From: Longimicrobiales bacterium
GTDB taxonomy: Bacteria > Gemmatimonadota > Gemmatimonadetes > Longimicrobiales > RSA9
Assembly (NCBI GenBank): GCA_035764935.1
Contig: DASTYK010000165.1
Coordinates: forward strand, 1 to 64,000
Direction: 5' to 3'
DNA: 64,000 nt
Both the position numbers and the translations under genes were made by a program. Shown here piece after piece: positions 8,493-18,116 of this stretch (its first letter is position 1; each line of letters begins with the position of its first letter). The notes under the pieces are model-generated. The model saw only the letters and a list, made by a program, of their open reading frames with translations, was not told the DNA's origin and did not search any database.

Positions 8493-9392
8493 ATGGCCAG
8501 CGGCAACCTCTACATCGGCATATCCGGCTGGACCTATGCCGGCTGGCGCGGCGGCGCGTTCTACCCGCGCGGCCTGGCGCATCGCCGCGAGCTCGAGTAC
8601 ACGAGCCATCACCTGAACGCCGTCGAGATCAACGGCACGTTCTACTCCCTGCAGCGCCCCTCCAGCTTTGCGTCCTGGTACGAGCAGACACCGCCGGGCT
8701 TTCAGTTTGCCCTGAAGGGCAGCCGCTTCATTACGCACATGAAGCAGCTGAATGATGTGCGCACTGCGCTCGCGAACTACTTCGCGTCCGGCGTGCTGCG
8801 GCTGGGGGAGAAGCTGGGCCCGATCCTCTGGCAGTTCTCCTCCCGTCGCCGCTTCGATCCGGAACGCTTCGCCGGATTCATGCGCCAGCTTCCGCGCACC
8901 ATGCGCGCGGCGGCGCGCCTCGCCGGGGAGCACGATCATCGCGTGAAGGAGAACGGCTGGACCCGCGCCGTGACTGACGGTCCGATCCGGCACGCGTTCG
9001 AGGTGCGCCACCGGAGCTTCTTCAACGACGAGTTCATCGAGCTGTTGCGGACGCACGACGTCGCGCTCGTATTCTCGGACGCGGGTGCGGAGTGGCCATA
9101 CTCCGAGGACATCACCAGCGACTTCGCGTACGCGCGACTGCATGGCGCCGAGGAGATCTACGCCAGCGGCTACGATGAGAGGGCCCTCGAGCAGTGGGCG
9201 CGGCGCATCCGCAGCTGGAGCGCCGGTCGCGAGCCGCGGGACGCCCGCCGCTGTGCACCACGGAGCACGCCGGGCAGCGGGCCGCGCGACGTGTATGTAT
9301 TCTTCGACAATGACAGGAAGGTGCGCGCGCCGCACGATGCGATGCGGCTCGCGGAACTGCTCGGACTCGACTGGAAGGAACGGCACGCATGA
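8493..9392 (+). CDS. DUF72-family protein (YecE-like)
   Basis: A 299-residue soluble protein of the DUF72/YecE family, predicted to fold as a TIM-like barrel. The opening YIGISGWTYAGWRG, the NGTFYSLQRPSSF segment and the later FEVRHRSFF are characteristic. The biochemical role of the family is unknown. The ATG at 8493 (MASGNLY) is chosen because the upstream in-frame ATG at 8433 lies in a repeat array and because family homology starts directly after MASGN. The last four bases overlap the start of the next gene (ATGA), so the two are probably co-expressed. Confidence 0.85.
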   Translation: MASGNLYIGISGWTYAGWRGGAFYPRGLAHRRELEYTSHHLNAVEINGTFYSLQRPSSFASWYEQTPPGFQFALKGSRFITHMKQLNDVRTALANYFASGVLRLGEKLGPILWQFSSRRRFDPERFAGFMRQLPRTMRAAARLAGEHDHRVKENGWTRAVTDGPIRHAFEVRHRSFFNDEFIELLRTHDVALVFSDAGAEWPYSEDITSDFAYARLHGAEEIYASGYDERALEQWARRIRSWSAGREPRDARRCAPRSTPGSGPRDVYVFFDNDRKVRAPHDAMRLAELLGLDWKERHA

Positions 9393-9709
9393 ACGAGCGC
9401 ATCGAGGCACTGCGGAAAATGCTCGAGAAGAATCCGCGCGACGGGCGCGCGCGCTTCGGACTCGCGGCGGAGTACGAAAAGGCCGGCCGCTGGCACGACG
9501 TCGTCGATCAGCTCAGCGCGTACCTCGCCACGACGGACGACGAGGGCAACGCCTGGGGTCGGCTCGGCCGCGCGCTGCGCGAGATCGGGCGCGAGAACGA
9601 GGCGCGCGACGCGTACCGGAAAGGCGTCGAGGCCGCGGCCCGACACGGCCATCCCTCGATGGCCGCGGATTTCCAGGAAGCGATCGACGAGCTGAACGAG
9701 CTCGCCTGA
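9389..9709 (+). CDS. small tetratricopeptide-repeat protein
   Basis: A 106-residue, mostly helical protein. Residues about 17-33 (DGRARFGLAAEYEKAGR) and 53-86 (NAWGRLGRALREIGRENEARDAYRKG, split across two helices) fit degenerate TPR units, which usually mediate protein contacts. No signal peptide or membrane segment is present. It overlaps the DUF72 stop by four bases, so a shared function is possible, but none is known. Confidence 0.75.
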   Translation: MNERIEALRKMLEKNPRDGRARFGLAAEYEKAGRWHDVVDQLSAYLATTDDEGNAWGRLGRALREIGRENEARDAYRKGVEAAARHGHPSMAADFQEAIDELNELA

Positions 9710-9810
9710 TATCCTGCCCCGCACCCTTGCGCGGACCGAAGCCCGCCCGAACGTTACCCGCGAGCGCGCAGCAGTGCGCGTGCAGGTGACGAATCAGAAC
9801 GGAGCAGCAC

Positions 9811-12336
9811 ATGGCCATGGCAACACGGCGGGAGCGTGTCGTTCCCCGCCTGATCGAGGAAGAGATGCGGGAATCCTTCCTCGACTACTCGATGAGCGTG
9901 ATCGTACAGCGCGCGCTTCCGGACGTGCGCGACGGTCTCAAGCCCGTCCATCGACGCATCCTGTACGCGATGATGCAGGCGGGCCTCGCGCCGAACCGGC
10001 CGTACAAGAAGAGCGCGACGGTGGTCGGCGACGTGCTCGGCAAGTACCACCCGCACGGCGACATGGCCGTTTACGACGCGCTCGTGCGGATGGTGCAGGA
10101 CTTCTCGCTGCGGTACCCGCTCGTCGACGGGCAGGGCAACTTCGGCTCGATCGATGGCGACAACGCTGCCGCCTACCGCTACACGGAAGCGCGTCTTACG
10201 CGGATCGCGATGGAGGTCCTCGCCGACATCGACGAGGACACTGTCGACTTCACGCGCAACTTCGACGACCGGCTCGAGGAGCCGAGCGTTCTGCCCGCGC
10301 GTTTTCCGAACCTGCTCGTCAACGGCAGCAGTGGCATCGCGGTGGGGATGGCCACGAACATCCCGCCGCACAACCTGCACGAGATCGCCGATGCCGTCCG
10401 TCACCTGGTGAAGCACCCGAAGTGCACGGTCGACGAGCTGCTACCCTTCGTGCCCGGCCCGGACTTCCCGACCGGTGCGTACATCCTGGGGCGGAGCGGG
10501 ATCGAGGACGCGTACCGCACGGGACGCGGCCGGATCGTGATGCGCGCCATAATCCAGCGCGAGTCGCGGCGCGGCGGTCGCGAGCAGCTGATCGTCAGTG
10601 CGCTCCCCTACGGCGTTTCCAAGGCAAAGGTCATCGAGCAGATCGCCAACCTGGCGCGCACCAAGCTCGAGGAGATCGCCGATCTGCGCGATGAGTCGGA
10701 CCGGGAAGGGATGCGGCTGATCATCGAGCTGAAGCGGGACGCCTCGATCCAGAAGGTGCTGACGGCGCTGTACCGCAACACGCAACTGCAGGCGACGTTC
10801 GGCGCGATCATGCTGGCACTCGACAATGGTGTGCCGCGCGAGCTCAACCTCAAGGAGATGCTCGAGCGGTTCCGCGATCACCGGCTGGACGTGATCCGCC
10901 GCCGCTCGCAGTGGCGCCTCGACCGCGCGCGTGCCGAGGCACACATCCTGGAAGGGCTGCTTATCGCGCTCGACAACATCGACGCGGTGATCCGCATCAT
11001 CCGGAAGTCGAAGGACCAGAAGGAAGCTGCCGCAGCACTGCGGAAGAAGTTCGAGCTGAGCGAGGAGCAGGCCGACGCGATCCTCAACATGCGGCTCGGC
11101 CGGCTCACGTCGCTGGAGACACAGGACCTCAGGAAGCAGCTCGCCGCGCTCCGCAAGCAGATCAAGGAGCTGGAAACGCTGCTCGCCAGCGAGAAGAAGC
11201 AGCTCGGCGTGATGATCGAGGAGCTGGACGCCGTCGTGGAGGAGTTCGGCGACGAGCGGCGCACCGAGATCCTGGACGAGGAGAGCGGCGCGGTCGTCGA
11301 GGTGGAGGAGGTCGTCTCGGAGGAGCAGGTCGTCATCACCTTCAGCCACCGCGGCTACATCAAGCGCGTGCCGCTTGCGCTGCACCAGCGGCGGCTCGCA
11401 AGCGGGCGCGCGATCGCGGGCATGGACCGCTACGAAGACGACTTCCTCGAGCACGTCTTCGTTGCGAGCACCACGGACGTGCTCGTCTTCTTCACGGACG
11501 GCGGGCACGCGCACGCACTGGAGGTGCAGAACGTGCCCGAGGGTGGCCCGCAGAGCCGGGGGCGCGCGATCGCCCAGCTCGTCTCGCTCGAGCGCGGCGC
11601 AAAGGTGGCCGCGCTGATCCCGGTCGCCGAGTTCGAGGCCGATCGTACGCTCGTGTTCCTGACCGCCGCCGGCATCATCAAGCGCACGGGTCTGGACCAG
11701 TTCGCCAACATCCGGACCGGCGGTATCGCCGCCATCCGCCTGCAGGACGGCGACGTACTGCTCGACGTCCAGCCCTCGGATGGCAAGGCGGACGTCGTCA
11801 TCGTGACGGAGCAGGGCCGCGCGATCCGCTTTGCGGAGTCACAGGTTCCCGCCACGGGACGGGTGACGCAGGGCGTGAAGGGGATCGGGCTGCGCAAAGG
11901 CGACGGGGTAGTCGGCATGGTCGTCGTGCGACGCGATGCCAGCGTCTGCACGGTCACCGCGAACGGCTACGCCAAGCGCACGCCGATCGGCGACTACCCC
12001 GCGCAGAACCGTGGTGGTCTCGGCACGATCACGCTGGATGTGACGGACCGGACCGGCCCGCTGGTCGCCGTCAAGGAGCTGATCGAGGGCGACGAGCTCA
12101 TGCTGGTCGCCCAGGACGGGACCGCCGTGCGCCTCGGTGCGGAAGACGTGCCGGTACAGGGCCGCGCCACGCAGGGCAAGCGGCTCGCGAAGCTGGAATC
12201 CAGGATCGTGGAGGTGGCCCGCGTCGCGCGGGAAGCAGACGATGGTGGGCCGGCCTCACGCGGCAGGACGTCCTCACGCAACAACGGCTCGGCCGAACGC
12301 GCCCGCAGCGGGAAGCAGCTGGACCTGATCGAGTGA
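9811..12336 (+). CDS. gyrA: DNA gyrase subunit A (type IIA topoisomerase A subunit)
   Basis: An 841-residue type IIA topoisomerase A subunit that breaks and rejoins DNA. The catalytic tyrosine is Y124 in AAYRYTE. The N-terminal [19 protein letters not shown] and the HPHGD loop are typical. The C-terminal domain (about 515-800) has beta-pinwheel blades. Two features are unusual. The position equivalent to E. coli Ser83 is M85 (D89 matches Asp87). The first GyrA box, normally QRRGGKG, is degenerate here (QRRLASGR at 526-533), whereas a later blade has QNRGGLG at 732-738. The second feature leaves open a ParC-like or decatenation-biased role. The C-terminal tail is polar and probably disordered. 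It stands alone, without gyrB. Confidence 0.9.
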   Translation: MAMATRRERVVPRLIEEEMRESFLDYSMSVIVQRALPDVRDGLKPVHRRILYAMMQAGLAPNRPYKKSATVVGDVLGKYHPHGDMAVYDALVRMVQDFSLRYPLVDGQGNFGSIDGDNAAAYRYTEARLTRIAMEVLADIDEDTVDFTRNFDDRLEEPSVLPARFPNLLVNGSSGIAVGMATNIPPHNLHEIADAVRHLVKHPKCTVDELLPFVPGPDFPTGAYILGRSGIEDAYRTGRGRIVMRAIIQRESRRGGREQLIVSALPYGVSKAKVIEQIANLARTKLEEIADLRDESDREGMRLIIELKRDASIQKVLTALYRNTQLQATFGAIMLALDNGVPRELNLKEMLERFRDHRLDVIRRRSQWRLDRARAEAHILEGLLIALDNIDAVIRIIRKSKDQKEAAAALRKKFELSEEQADAILNMRLGRLTSLETQDLRKQLAALRKQIKELETLLASEKKQLGVMIEELDAVVEEFGDERRTEILDEESGAVVEVEEVVSEEQVVITFSHRGYIKRVPLALHQRRLASGRAIAGMDRYEDDFLEHVFVASTTDVLVFFTDGGHAHALEVQNVPEGGPQSRGRAIAQLVSLERGAKVAALIPVAEFEADRTLVFLTAAGIIKRTGLDQFANIRTGGIAAIRLQDGDVLLDVQPSDGKADVVIVTEQGRAIRFAESQVPATGRVTQGVKGIGLRKGDGVVGMVVVRRDASVCTVTANGYAKRTPIGDYPAQNRGGLGTITLDVTDRTGPLVAVKELIEGDELMLVAQDGTAVRLGAEDVPVQGRATQGKRLAKLESRIVEVARVAREADDGGPASRGRTSSRNNGSAERARSGKQLDLIE

Positions 12337-12339
12337 CGG

Positions 12340-13131
12340 CTAGAACGAGGCGAGCAGCCGGCGCACCGCCTCATTGAAGATCTCGGGTGCCTCGAGGTTG
12401 GACACGTGTCCGGCCTCGGGGATCACCTCGATCTGCGAGCCGCGGATCGCGCGCGCCATGAGCTGCGCCTGGCCGCGGTCCGTGATCTGGTCCTCCGCAC
12501 CGACGATGACCAGTGTGGGCACGCTGATGTTGCGCAGGTCCGGCTCCGAGTTCGGACGCACCGCCATGCCCAGCAGGGCCCGCGCGATCGACTCCGGCCG
12601 CGCGGCCGACATCATGCCCCGCACGAACTCCGCGACCTTCGGCTTCGTGTACGGCGTGACGGGCGCGAACAGCTTCTGCATCATCGAATCGACGACGACG
12701 CCGTTGCCCTCCGCCTGCACGCGCTGCGCGAGCTGCAGCCGGTTCTGCTTCTCCTGATCGCCGTCGGCCGTCGCGCGCGTGTCGGCAAGGATCAACCCGC
12801 CCACCATCGACGGATAGCGGCGCTGCATCGCGAGCGCGATGTAGCCGCCCATGGAGAGCCCGCAGATCACCGCGCGCCGGACCCGCAGGTGCGTCAGGAG
12901 CGCGGCCGCGTCATCGGCGAACATGTCCATGGTGTACTGCGGGTCGTCGCTGCCGGCGCTCTCACCGAATCCGCGCAGGTCCATTGCGACGCCGCGCCAT
13001 CCCTTCGGCACCGCCTGCAGCTGGTTGTACCAGAGCTGCCGGTTGAAGGGAAACCCGTGCAGGAAGAGAATCGTGCGCCCCGACCCCGTCTCGTCCCAGG
13101 CCAGCTCACGACCGTTGATCGTCGCCTTCAT
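12340..13131 (-). CDS. alpha/beta-fold hydrolase
   Basis: A 263-residue cytoplasmic alpha/beta hydrolase. The oxyanion-loop motif LHGFPFN is near residue 25, the nucleophile elbow GLSMGG has S93, an acidic residue lies in VGAEDQIT (about 213) and the catalytic histidine is in AGHVSNLE (about 241). This is the pattern of the esterase, lactonase and 3-oxoadipate enol-lactonase group. The exact substrate cannot be read. It lies 28 bases downstream of the DUF59 gene on the same strand and converges with gyrA with only three bases between stops. Confidence 0.85.
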   Translation of the reverse strand: MKATINGRELAWDETGSGRTILFLHGFPFNRQLWYNQLQAVPKGWRGVAMDLRGFGESAGSDDPQYTMDMFADDAAALLTHLRVRRAVICGLSMGGYIALAMQRRYPSMVGGLILADTRATADGDQEKQNRLQLAQRVQAEGNGVVVDSMMQKLFAPVTPYTKPKVAEFVRGMMSAARPESIARALLGMAVRPNSEPDLRNISVPTLVIVGAEDQITDRGQAQLMARAIRGSQIEVIPEAGHVSNLEAPEIFNEAVRRLLASF

Positions 13132-13159
13132 CGCATGCCCCCGGCCACCCGACCGCAGC

Positions 13160-13468
13160 TCAAAGGCCCAGTGAGGCCCGGATCAACGGATCGATCCGCT
13201 CCGGCGTCCACGGCGGATCGAACGTCAGCTCGACGTCCGCGCTCTCCACGCCGTCCATCGCCTCGATCGCCGCCTTCGTCTCGTCCAGGATCTGCGGTGC
13301 GACCGGACAGAAGGGGGAGGTCAGCGAGATGCGCGCACGGACGTGTGAGTCCTGCACCTCGACATCGTAGACCAGGCCGAGCACCACCAGGTCCAGGTTC
13401 AGCTCGGGGTCCTTCACCTTTCGCAGCGCGCGACGCACGTCCTTTTCCGTAACCATATCCCTGCTCAT
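13160..13468 (-). CDS. DUF59/MIP18-family protein (SufT/PaaD-like Fe-S maturation factor)
   Basis: A 102-residue protein almost entirely covered by the DUF59 domain. It has the DPELNLDLVVLGLV signature at about 20-33 and the conserved LTSPFCPVA with C54, the residue implicated in metal or cluster handling in SufT-like proteins. It probably helps mature Fe-S proteins. In many genomes this family sits at the end of the suf operon; here it is about 24 kb from the suf genes and paired with a hydrolase. The ATG at 13468 is used. An ATG at 13456 with AGCAGGG before it is an alternative start. Confidence 0.8.
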   Translation of the reverse strand: MSRDMVTEKDVRRALRKVKDPELNLDLVVLGLVYDVEVQDSHVRARISLTSPFCPVAPQILDETKAAIEAMDGVESADVELTFDPPWTPERIDPLIRASLGL

Positions 13469-13658
13469 CACGAGGAACCCGGTCGCCGCTGCCCGGCTGG
13501 CGAGCTGGCGGCGCCGAACCTGCAAAATCGCCCTTGTGAGGCGAGACGTCCACCCGTACGACGCCGCCCGGCCTTGTTGACACCCTGCGGAGGGCGCGCG
13601 TAGCCTCACGGGCGGCTGCAGCCGCACCCCTCCGCGCTATTTCCACGGAGACGCGATT

Positions 13659-14759
13659 TTGGCTGGTACCGGAACGATCCGACGAGTTGCGCTGAACACC
13701 GGCGGCGGCGATGCGCCGGGGCTGAACGCGGTGATCCGCTCCTGCGTGCTGAGCGCGCTCAGCCGCGGCTGGGAGATCTACGGCATACGCCGGGGCTACG
13801 GCGCGCTGCTGGGCGAGGACGCCATCGTGCGACTGGACAGCGACGCGGTCAGGGGCATCACCCACCTCGGGGGGACCATCCTCGGCACCACGAACCGGGG
13901 CAACCCGTTCGAATGGCCGACGATCGGACCGGACGGCGACATCCAGACGATCGACCGTTCCGACGAGGTGCTCGACGCGTTCCGCACCCACGGCTTCGAC
14001 GCGATGATCTCGATCGGCGGCGACGGCACACTCAGCATCGCCCATCGACTGGCGGAAAAGGGCATGCCCGTGGTCGGCGTGCCCAAGACGATCGACAACG
14101 ACCTGGCGGTGACACAGGTTACCTTCGGCTTCCACACGGCCGTCGAGACCGCCACGGACGCGATCGACAAGCTGCACTCGACCGCCGAGAGCCACGAGCG
14201 CATCATGGTCGTCGAGGTCATGGGCCGGCACACGGGGTGGATCGCGCTGCACTCCGGCATCAGCGGCAGCGCCGACGTCATCCTGATCCCGGAAATTCCT
14301 TACGACATCGAGCGCGTCGCAGCGAAGATCCGGCGCAGGTACCAGCGAGGGCGGCGCTTCGCGATCGTCGTGGTCGCGGAGGGGGCCGTACCGCGGGACG
14401 GCACCGCCACCTTTGTCGAGGAGGCGCATCCGGGCAGTGCCGCCCGCTACGGCGGCATCGCCGAGCGCCTCGCGAGCCAGCTCACGGAGCTGACCGGCTT
14501 CGAGTCCCGCTCCATCGTGCTGGGCCACCTGCAGCGCGGCGGCAGCCCCACGTCGTACGACCGCCTGATCGCGCTGCGCTTCGGTGCAGCGGCCGTCCGC
14601 CTCGTCGCCGAGGAGCGGTTCGGCACCATGGTCGCCCTGGACCCGCCGGAGATTCGCGCCGTACCGATCGCGGACGCGATCCGCCAGCTCAAGCGGGTGC
14701 CGACACACTCGGATATCGTCCAGACGGGCCGCGACATCGGCGTCTCGTTCGGCGACTGA
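13659..14759 (+). CDS. pfkA: 6-phosphofructokinase
   Basis: A 366-residue PfkA-family enzyme that phosphorylates fructose 6-phosphate in glycolysis. The nucleotide loop GGGDAPGLNAVIR begins at 15, GGDGT is at 120-124, and the catalytic VPKTIDND is at 141-148. G123 corresponds to Gly104 of the E. coli enzyme and usually means ATP as donor. K143 replaces the usual Gly124, which is common in pyrophosphate enzymes and in the actinobacterial-type ATP enzymes. ATP is therefore the likelier donor. Translation starts at TTG, with GGAG eight bases upstream and no better start in frame. Confidence 0.92.
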   Translation: MAGTGTIRRVALNTGGGDAPGLNAVIRSCVLSALSRGWEIYGIRRGYGALLGEDAIVRLDSDAVRGITHLGGTILGTTNRGNPFEWPTIGPDGDIQTIDRSDEVLDAFRTHGFDAMISIGGDGTLSIAHRLAEKGMPVVGVPKTIDNDLAVTQVTFGFHTAVETATDAIDKLHSTAESHERIMVVEVMGRHTGWIALHSGISGSADVILIPEIPYDIERVAAKIRRRYQRGRRFAIVVVAEGAVPRDGTATFVEEAHPGSAARYGGIAERLASQLTELTGFESRSIVLGHLQRGGSPTSYDRLIALRFGAAAVRLVAEERFGTMVALDPPEIRAVPIADAIRQLKRVPTHSDIVQTGRDIGVSFGD

Positions 14760-14764
14760 CGTGC

Positions 14765-14782
14765 GACGCCCCATGCGGCGTC
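14765..14782 (+). terminator. hairpin just after pfkA
   Basis: GACGCC-CCATGC-GGCGTC is a six-base-pair stem starting six bases after the pfkA stop. It lacks a T-tract, so it may stabilise the mRNA end or act with Rho rather than as an intrinsic terminator. Confidence 0.35.
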
Positions 14783-14802
14783 CATCGTTGGAGCAGGCCG
14801 TG

Positions 14803-14881
14803 CCGTGTATCACGTACACGGCGCACGCGTGCCCGCCAGGGCACGTCACGATACACGACGGTCGCGCGACCCGTGTCGCGC
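14803..14881 (+). promoter_or_regulatory. three-hairpin leader with mutually exclusive pairing upstream of S9 peptidase gene
   Basis: Three perfect seven-base-pair hairpins follow one another: 14803-14821 (loop TCACG), 14828-14845 (loop GCCA) and 14864-14881 (loop CCGT). In addition CGTGTATC at 14804-14811 is complementary to GATACACG at 14850-14857. That eight-base stem would replace hairpin one and enclose hairpin two. The AAGGAGG ribosome-binding site is at 14896-14902. Alternative folds before a start codon suggest attenuation, a thermosensor or ligand control. No known riboswitch class is recognised. Confidence 0.45.
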
Positions 14882-14910
14882 GCAGCTACACCTGTTAAGG
14901 AGGCAGTGCG

Positions 14911-17298
14911 ATGAAGCGCATGTGCGCCACCGGCGCCATGCTCCTGCTGTTCGCGGCCACGGCGGACGCGAGCGCGCAGCAGCAGCCGGGCACCTTCGAG
15001 CTTTCGGTCGCGAACATCATGCGTGGACCGGAGCACGTCGGAGAACCGCCCTCACGTGTGCGCTGGAGCGACAGCGGCGAGTGGGTCTACTTCTACTGGA
15101 AGCCCGGCGGCCGACCCTGGCACGAGGAGTCCGCGCTTTACCGCGTACCCGCACGCGGCGGCGAGCCCGAACGGCTGCCCGACGTGGTCGCGGACTCACT
15201 GGCCCCGCTGCTCGCCAACGGCGACATCTCCCGGGACCGCCGCTGGCGCGTCGTCTCCAGCAACGGCGACCTGTACCTCGTCGATCGCCGTAACGACCGC
15301 GTGCGCAGGCTGACCGAGACCACCACGCACGAATCGAGTCCGGTCTTCAGTGCGGACGCGGCGACGGTCTACTACCTCAGCGAGGGGCCCGCCGGGTACA
15401 ACATCCTCGCCATCGACCTCGGGCGTGGCGGCATCCGCCAGCTCACGGACATCAGGACAGGACCCGCGCCGCGAGAGCCTGAGCCGGCAACGGGGCAGCG
15501 CGGATTCCTCGAGCAGCAGCAGGAGGAGCTGTTCGAGCACATCCGCACGGCGCGCGAGCGACGGGAAGCGCAGGAGGCGCGGCGCGAGGCGCGTGAAGCA
15601 CGCCAGCTGCAGCCGATCTACCTGGAAAAGGACGAGACGGTTCAGGCGCTGGCCGTCGAGCCGCGCGGAAGCTTCGCGATCATCGAGGTCGAAAAGCCGT
15701 CGGATCAGCCGCGCCGCACGCTGATCCCGGACTGGATCACCGCGTCCGGTTACACCGAGACCCGGGAGATGCGCGCCAAGGTCGGAGACAACACCCCCGC
15801 GAACAGCCGTCTCGGTGTCGTCTCGCTCGCTGACGGCAGCGTCCGGTGGCTGGACCTCGGCCGCGCGTCCGGGGACAGCACTCGCCCCTTCTCCTCCACC
15901 GGGTTCCTCGGCTGGAACGAGCAGGGCAGCCACGGCCTGGTCGCCGCGCTCGACTACGACTTCGAGAACGCGTGGCTCTGGTCCATCGACGCCGCAACCG
16001 GCGCACTCACACTGCTGCGCCACGACTCCGACGACGCATGGCTCGGCGGCCCCTGTGCCTTCTGGTTCGGCTGCGCCGGCTTCCTGCCCGATGGCCGCAG
16101 CGCCTGGTTCGTGAGCGAGGCCGACGGCTTCAGCCACCTGTACACCGTGCCCGTGGGCGGCGGCAGCGCCCGCCAGCTCACGTCAGGCGACTGGGAGGTG
16201 CAGGAGGTCCAGGTCGCACCGACGGAGGATCGCTTCTACCTCACGACCAGCGAGGGCACGCCACACGAGGTGCACTTCTACCACATGCCTCTCTCGGGCG
16301 GGGAGCGCACACGGATCACCACCGAGCCCGGACGCCAGGACGCCACACCATCGCCGGACGGACGACGCGTCGCCGTCGTGCACTCCTTCGCGAACGTGCC
16401 GCCGGAGCTCTACGTGGGCGAGAACCGGCAGCGCACAGCTCTCGCGCGCGTCACGACGTCGCCAACGGCCGAGTGGCAGACAGGGCCGTGGATCGCGCCG
16501 GAGATCATCCGCATCACCGCGCGCGACGGGGTTGCAGTACCGGCGCGCATCTACCGGCCCGAAGATCTGGGCGCCACGCCCAACGGCTCGGCAGTGATCT
16601 TCGTGCACGGCGCCGGCTACCTGCAGAACGTGCACGACTGGTGGTCGACGTATTACCGCGAATACATGTTCCATCACCTGCTGGCGCAGCGCGGATTCGT
16701 GGTGCTCGACCTCGACTACCGCGCGTCCGCCGGCTACGGCCGCGACTGGCGCACCGCGATCTACCGGCACATGGGCGGCACCGACCTCACCGACCAGGTC
16801 GATGCCTCCCGCTGGCTGCAGCAGCAGGGCATCGACCCCGAGCGCATCGGCATCTACGGCGGATCCTACGGCGGGTTCATCACACTCATGGCGCTCTTCA
16901 CCGCAGCCGACGAGTTCGGCGCCGGCGCAGCGCTCCGCTCGGTGACCGACTGGGCCCACTACAACCACGGCTACACGGGCCGGATCCTCAACCTGCCCCA
17001 GGAGGACTCCGTCGCCTACCGGCAGTCCTCGCCCATCTACTTTGCCGAAGGCCTGGAGGATCCGCTGCTCATGGCGCACGGCATGGTCGACGTCAACGTG
17101 CATTTCTCCGACATCGTCCGCCTCACCCAGCGCCTCATCGAGCTCGGCAAGACCGACTGGGAGCTCGCCGTCTATCCCGTCGAGGACCACGGCTTCGTCG
17201 AGCCGTCGTCATGGACCGACGAGTACCGGCGCATCCTCGAGCTCTTCGAGGAGAACCTGACACAGGCGCGCAGCGCCGCCGCGGGACGCGGCAACTAG
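14911..17298 (+). CDS. secreted S9-family peptidase (DPP IV/acylaminoacyl-peptidase type)
   Basis: A 795-residue exported serine peptidase. A signal peptide spans 1-22 (cleavage near ASAQQ), followed by a beta-propeller (about 30-540) and a C-terminal alpha/beta hydrolase domain. The catalytic triad is S652 in GGSYGG, D727 in MVDVNVHF and H760 in EDHGF. Residues about 205-235 form a charged, arginine- and glutamate-rich helix that looks like an insertion in the propeller. It probably trims peptides in the periplasm or outside the cell. The start follows AAGGAGG, and the end is followed by a strong intrinsic terminator. The leader contains alternative stem-loops. Confidence 0.92.
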   Translation: MKRMCATGAMLLLFAATADASAQQQPGTFELSVANIMRGPEHVGEPPSRVRWSDSGEWVYFYWKPGGRPWHEESALYRVPARGGEPERLPDVVADSLAPLLANGDISRDRRWRVVSSNGDLYLVDRRNDRVRRLTETTTHESSPVFSADAATVYYLSEGPAGYNILAIDLGRGGIRQLTDIRTGPAPREPEPATGQRGFLEQQQEELFEHIRTARERREAQEARREAREARQLQPIYLEKDETVQALAVEPRGSFAIIEVEKPSDQPRRTLIPDWITASGYTETREMRAKVGDNTPANSRLGVVSLADGSVRWLDLGRASGDSTRPFSSTGFLGWNEQGSHGLVAALDYDFENAWLWSIDAATGALTLLRHDSDDAWLGGPCAFWFGCAGFLPDGRSAWFVSEADGFSHLYTVPVGGGSARQLTSGDWEVQEVQVAPTEDRFYLTTSEGTPHEVHFYHMPLSGGERTRITTEPGRQDATPSPDGRRVAVVHSFANVPPELYVGENRQRTALARVTTSPTAEWQTGPWIAPEIIRITARDGVAVPARIYRPEDLGATPNGSAVIFVHGAGYLQNVHDWWSTYYREYMFHHLLAQRGFVVLDLDYRASAGYGRDWRTAIYRHMGGTDLTDQVDASRWLQQQGIDPERIGIYGGSYGGFITLMALFTAADEFGAGAALRSVTDWAHYNHGYTGRILNLPQEDSVAYRQSSPIYFAEGLEDPLLMAHGMVDVNVHFSDIVRLTQRLIELGKTDWELAVYPVEDHGFVEPSSWTDEYRRILELFEENLTQARSAAAGRGN

Positions 17299-17333
17299 CC
17301 GCGAAAGCCGCCACGCAAAGTCATGGCAATGAA

Positions 17334-17374
17334 ACGAGGGAGCGCCGGCACGCCCGGGACGCTCCCTCGTTTTT
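17334..17374 (+). terminator. intrinsic terminator of the S9 peptidase gene
   Basis: ACGAGGGAGCG at 17334-17344 pairs perfectly with CGCTCCCTCGT at 17360-17370 across a 15-base loop, and TTTTCTT follows at once. It lies 36 bases after the stop and is the clearest rho-independent terminator in the window. Confidence 0.85.
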
Positions 17375-17438
17375 CTTGATTTCTCTACGCTGCGCCGCCT
17401 GCCGCACGACGGGACTTGCAAACCCTTCGCCCTGCGGC

Positions 17439-18116
17439 TTACCGCCTGCCGAACTTCCGGTTCATCAACGCGACATGCCGCTCGCTCTCGCCCGTCAGCA
17501 CCTTGTCGGCATAGCCGTTGTCCGGATCGCCACCCGACTTCAGTACCCGGTCCACCGTTCCCGGCCCGCGGTTGTACGCGGTCAGCGCAAGCTCCGTGTC
17601 ACCCTGGTACTTGTCGAGCAGCCTGCGCAGATACGAGAAACCGATGCGCAGGTTCGTCTCCGTATCGAACAGCTCGGTCCGGCTCGTGCCCGGCTCGACG
17701 TCCCGCGCGGTGGACGGCATCACCTGCGTAAGCCCGATCGCGCCGACCGGCGAAACCGCCGCCGGACGAAAGCTCGACTCGGCCGCAACCAGACCGAATG
17801 CCAGGTCGGGCTCGATTTCCGCCTCCAGCGCCACGTCGTGAATCTGCTCGGCAAGATTCACCGGCACGTCGAACGCCGACGCCAGCTCGACGATCAGACT
17901 CTGCCGCTTCTGCTCCATCACCCGCGCACCCCACTGCTCCGCCATCGGATCCACCGCCGATGCCTCGACCAGCTCGGTCGGTCGGACACCCTCGAAACCG
18001 CTCGTGCTCAACAGAGCAACCGATGGGACCAGCAGTGCGGCGCCTGCGGCGATGCGCGCTACAAAGCCGCGACGCATCATCGCACGCGGGCCTTTCAGCT
18101 CCGGAACCTTGATCAC
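17439..18116 (-). CDS. lytic transglycosylase (SLT domain), membrane-anchored or exported
   Basis: A 225-residue peptidoglycan lytic transglycosylase. One hydrophobic segment (about 19-38) forms a signal or anchor. The SLT domain runs from about 88 to 215, with the catalytic glutamate E113 in AAESSFRP, the GLTQVMPSTA motif from 128 and AYNRGPG from 180. It cleaves glycan strands during wall growth or turnover. A GTG at 18116 is chosen because GGAGGG stands four bases upstream; the reading frame stays open further upstream, but the extra sequence is arginine-rich and crosses a structured spacer. The gene follows a 240-base leader with several stem-loops. Confidence 0.87.
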   Translation of the reverse strand: MIKVPELKGPRAMMRRGFVARIAAGAALLVPSVALLSTSGFEGVRPTELVEASAVDPMAEQWGARVMEQKRQSLIVELASAFDVPVNLAEQIHDVALEAEIEPDLAFGLVAAESSFRPAAVSPVGAIGLTQVMPSTARDVEPGTSRTELFDTETNLRIGFSYLRRLLDKYQGDTELALTAYNRGPGTVDRVLKSGGDPDNGYADKVLTGESERHVALMNRKFGRR

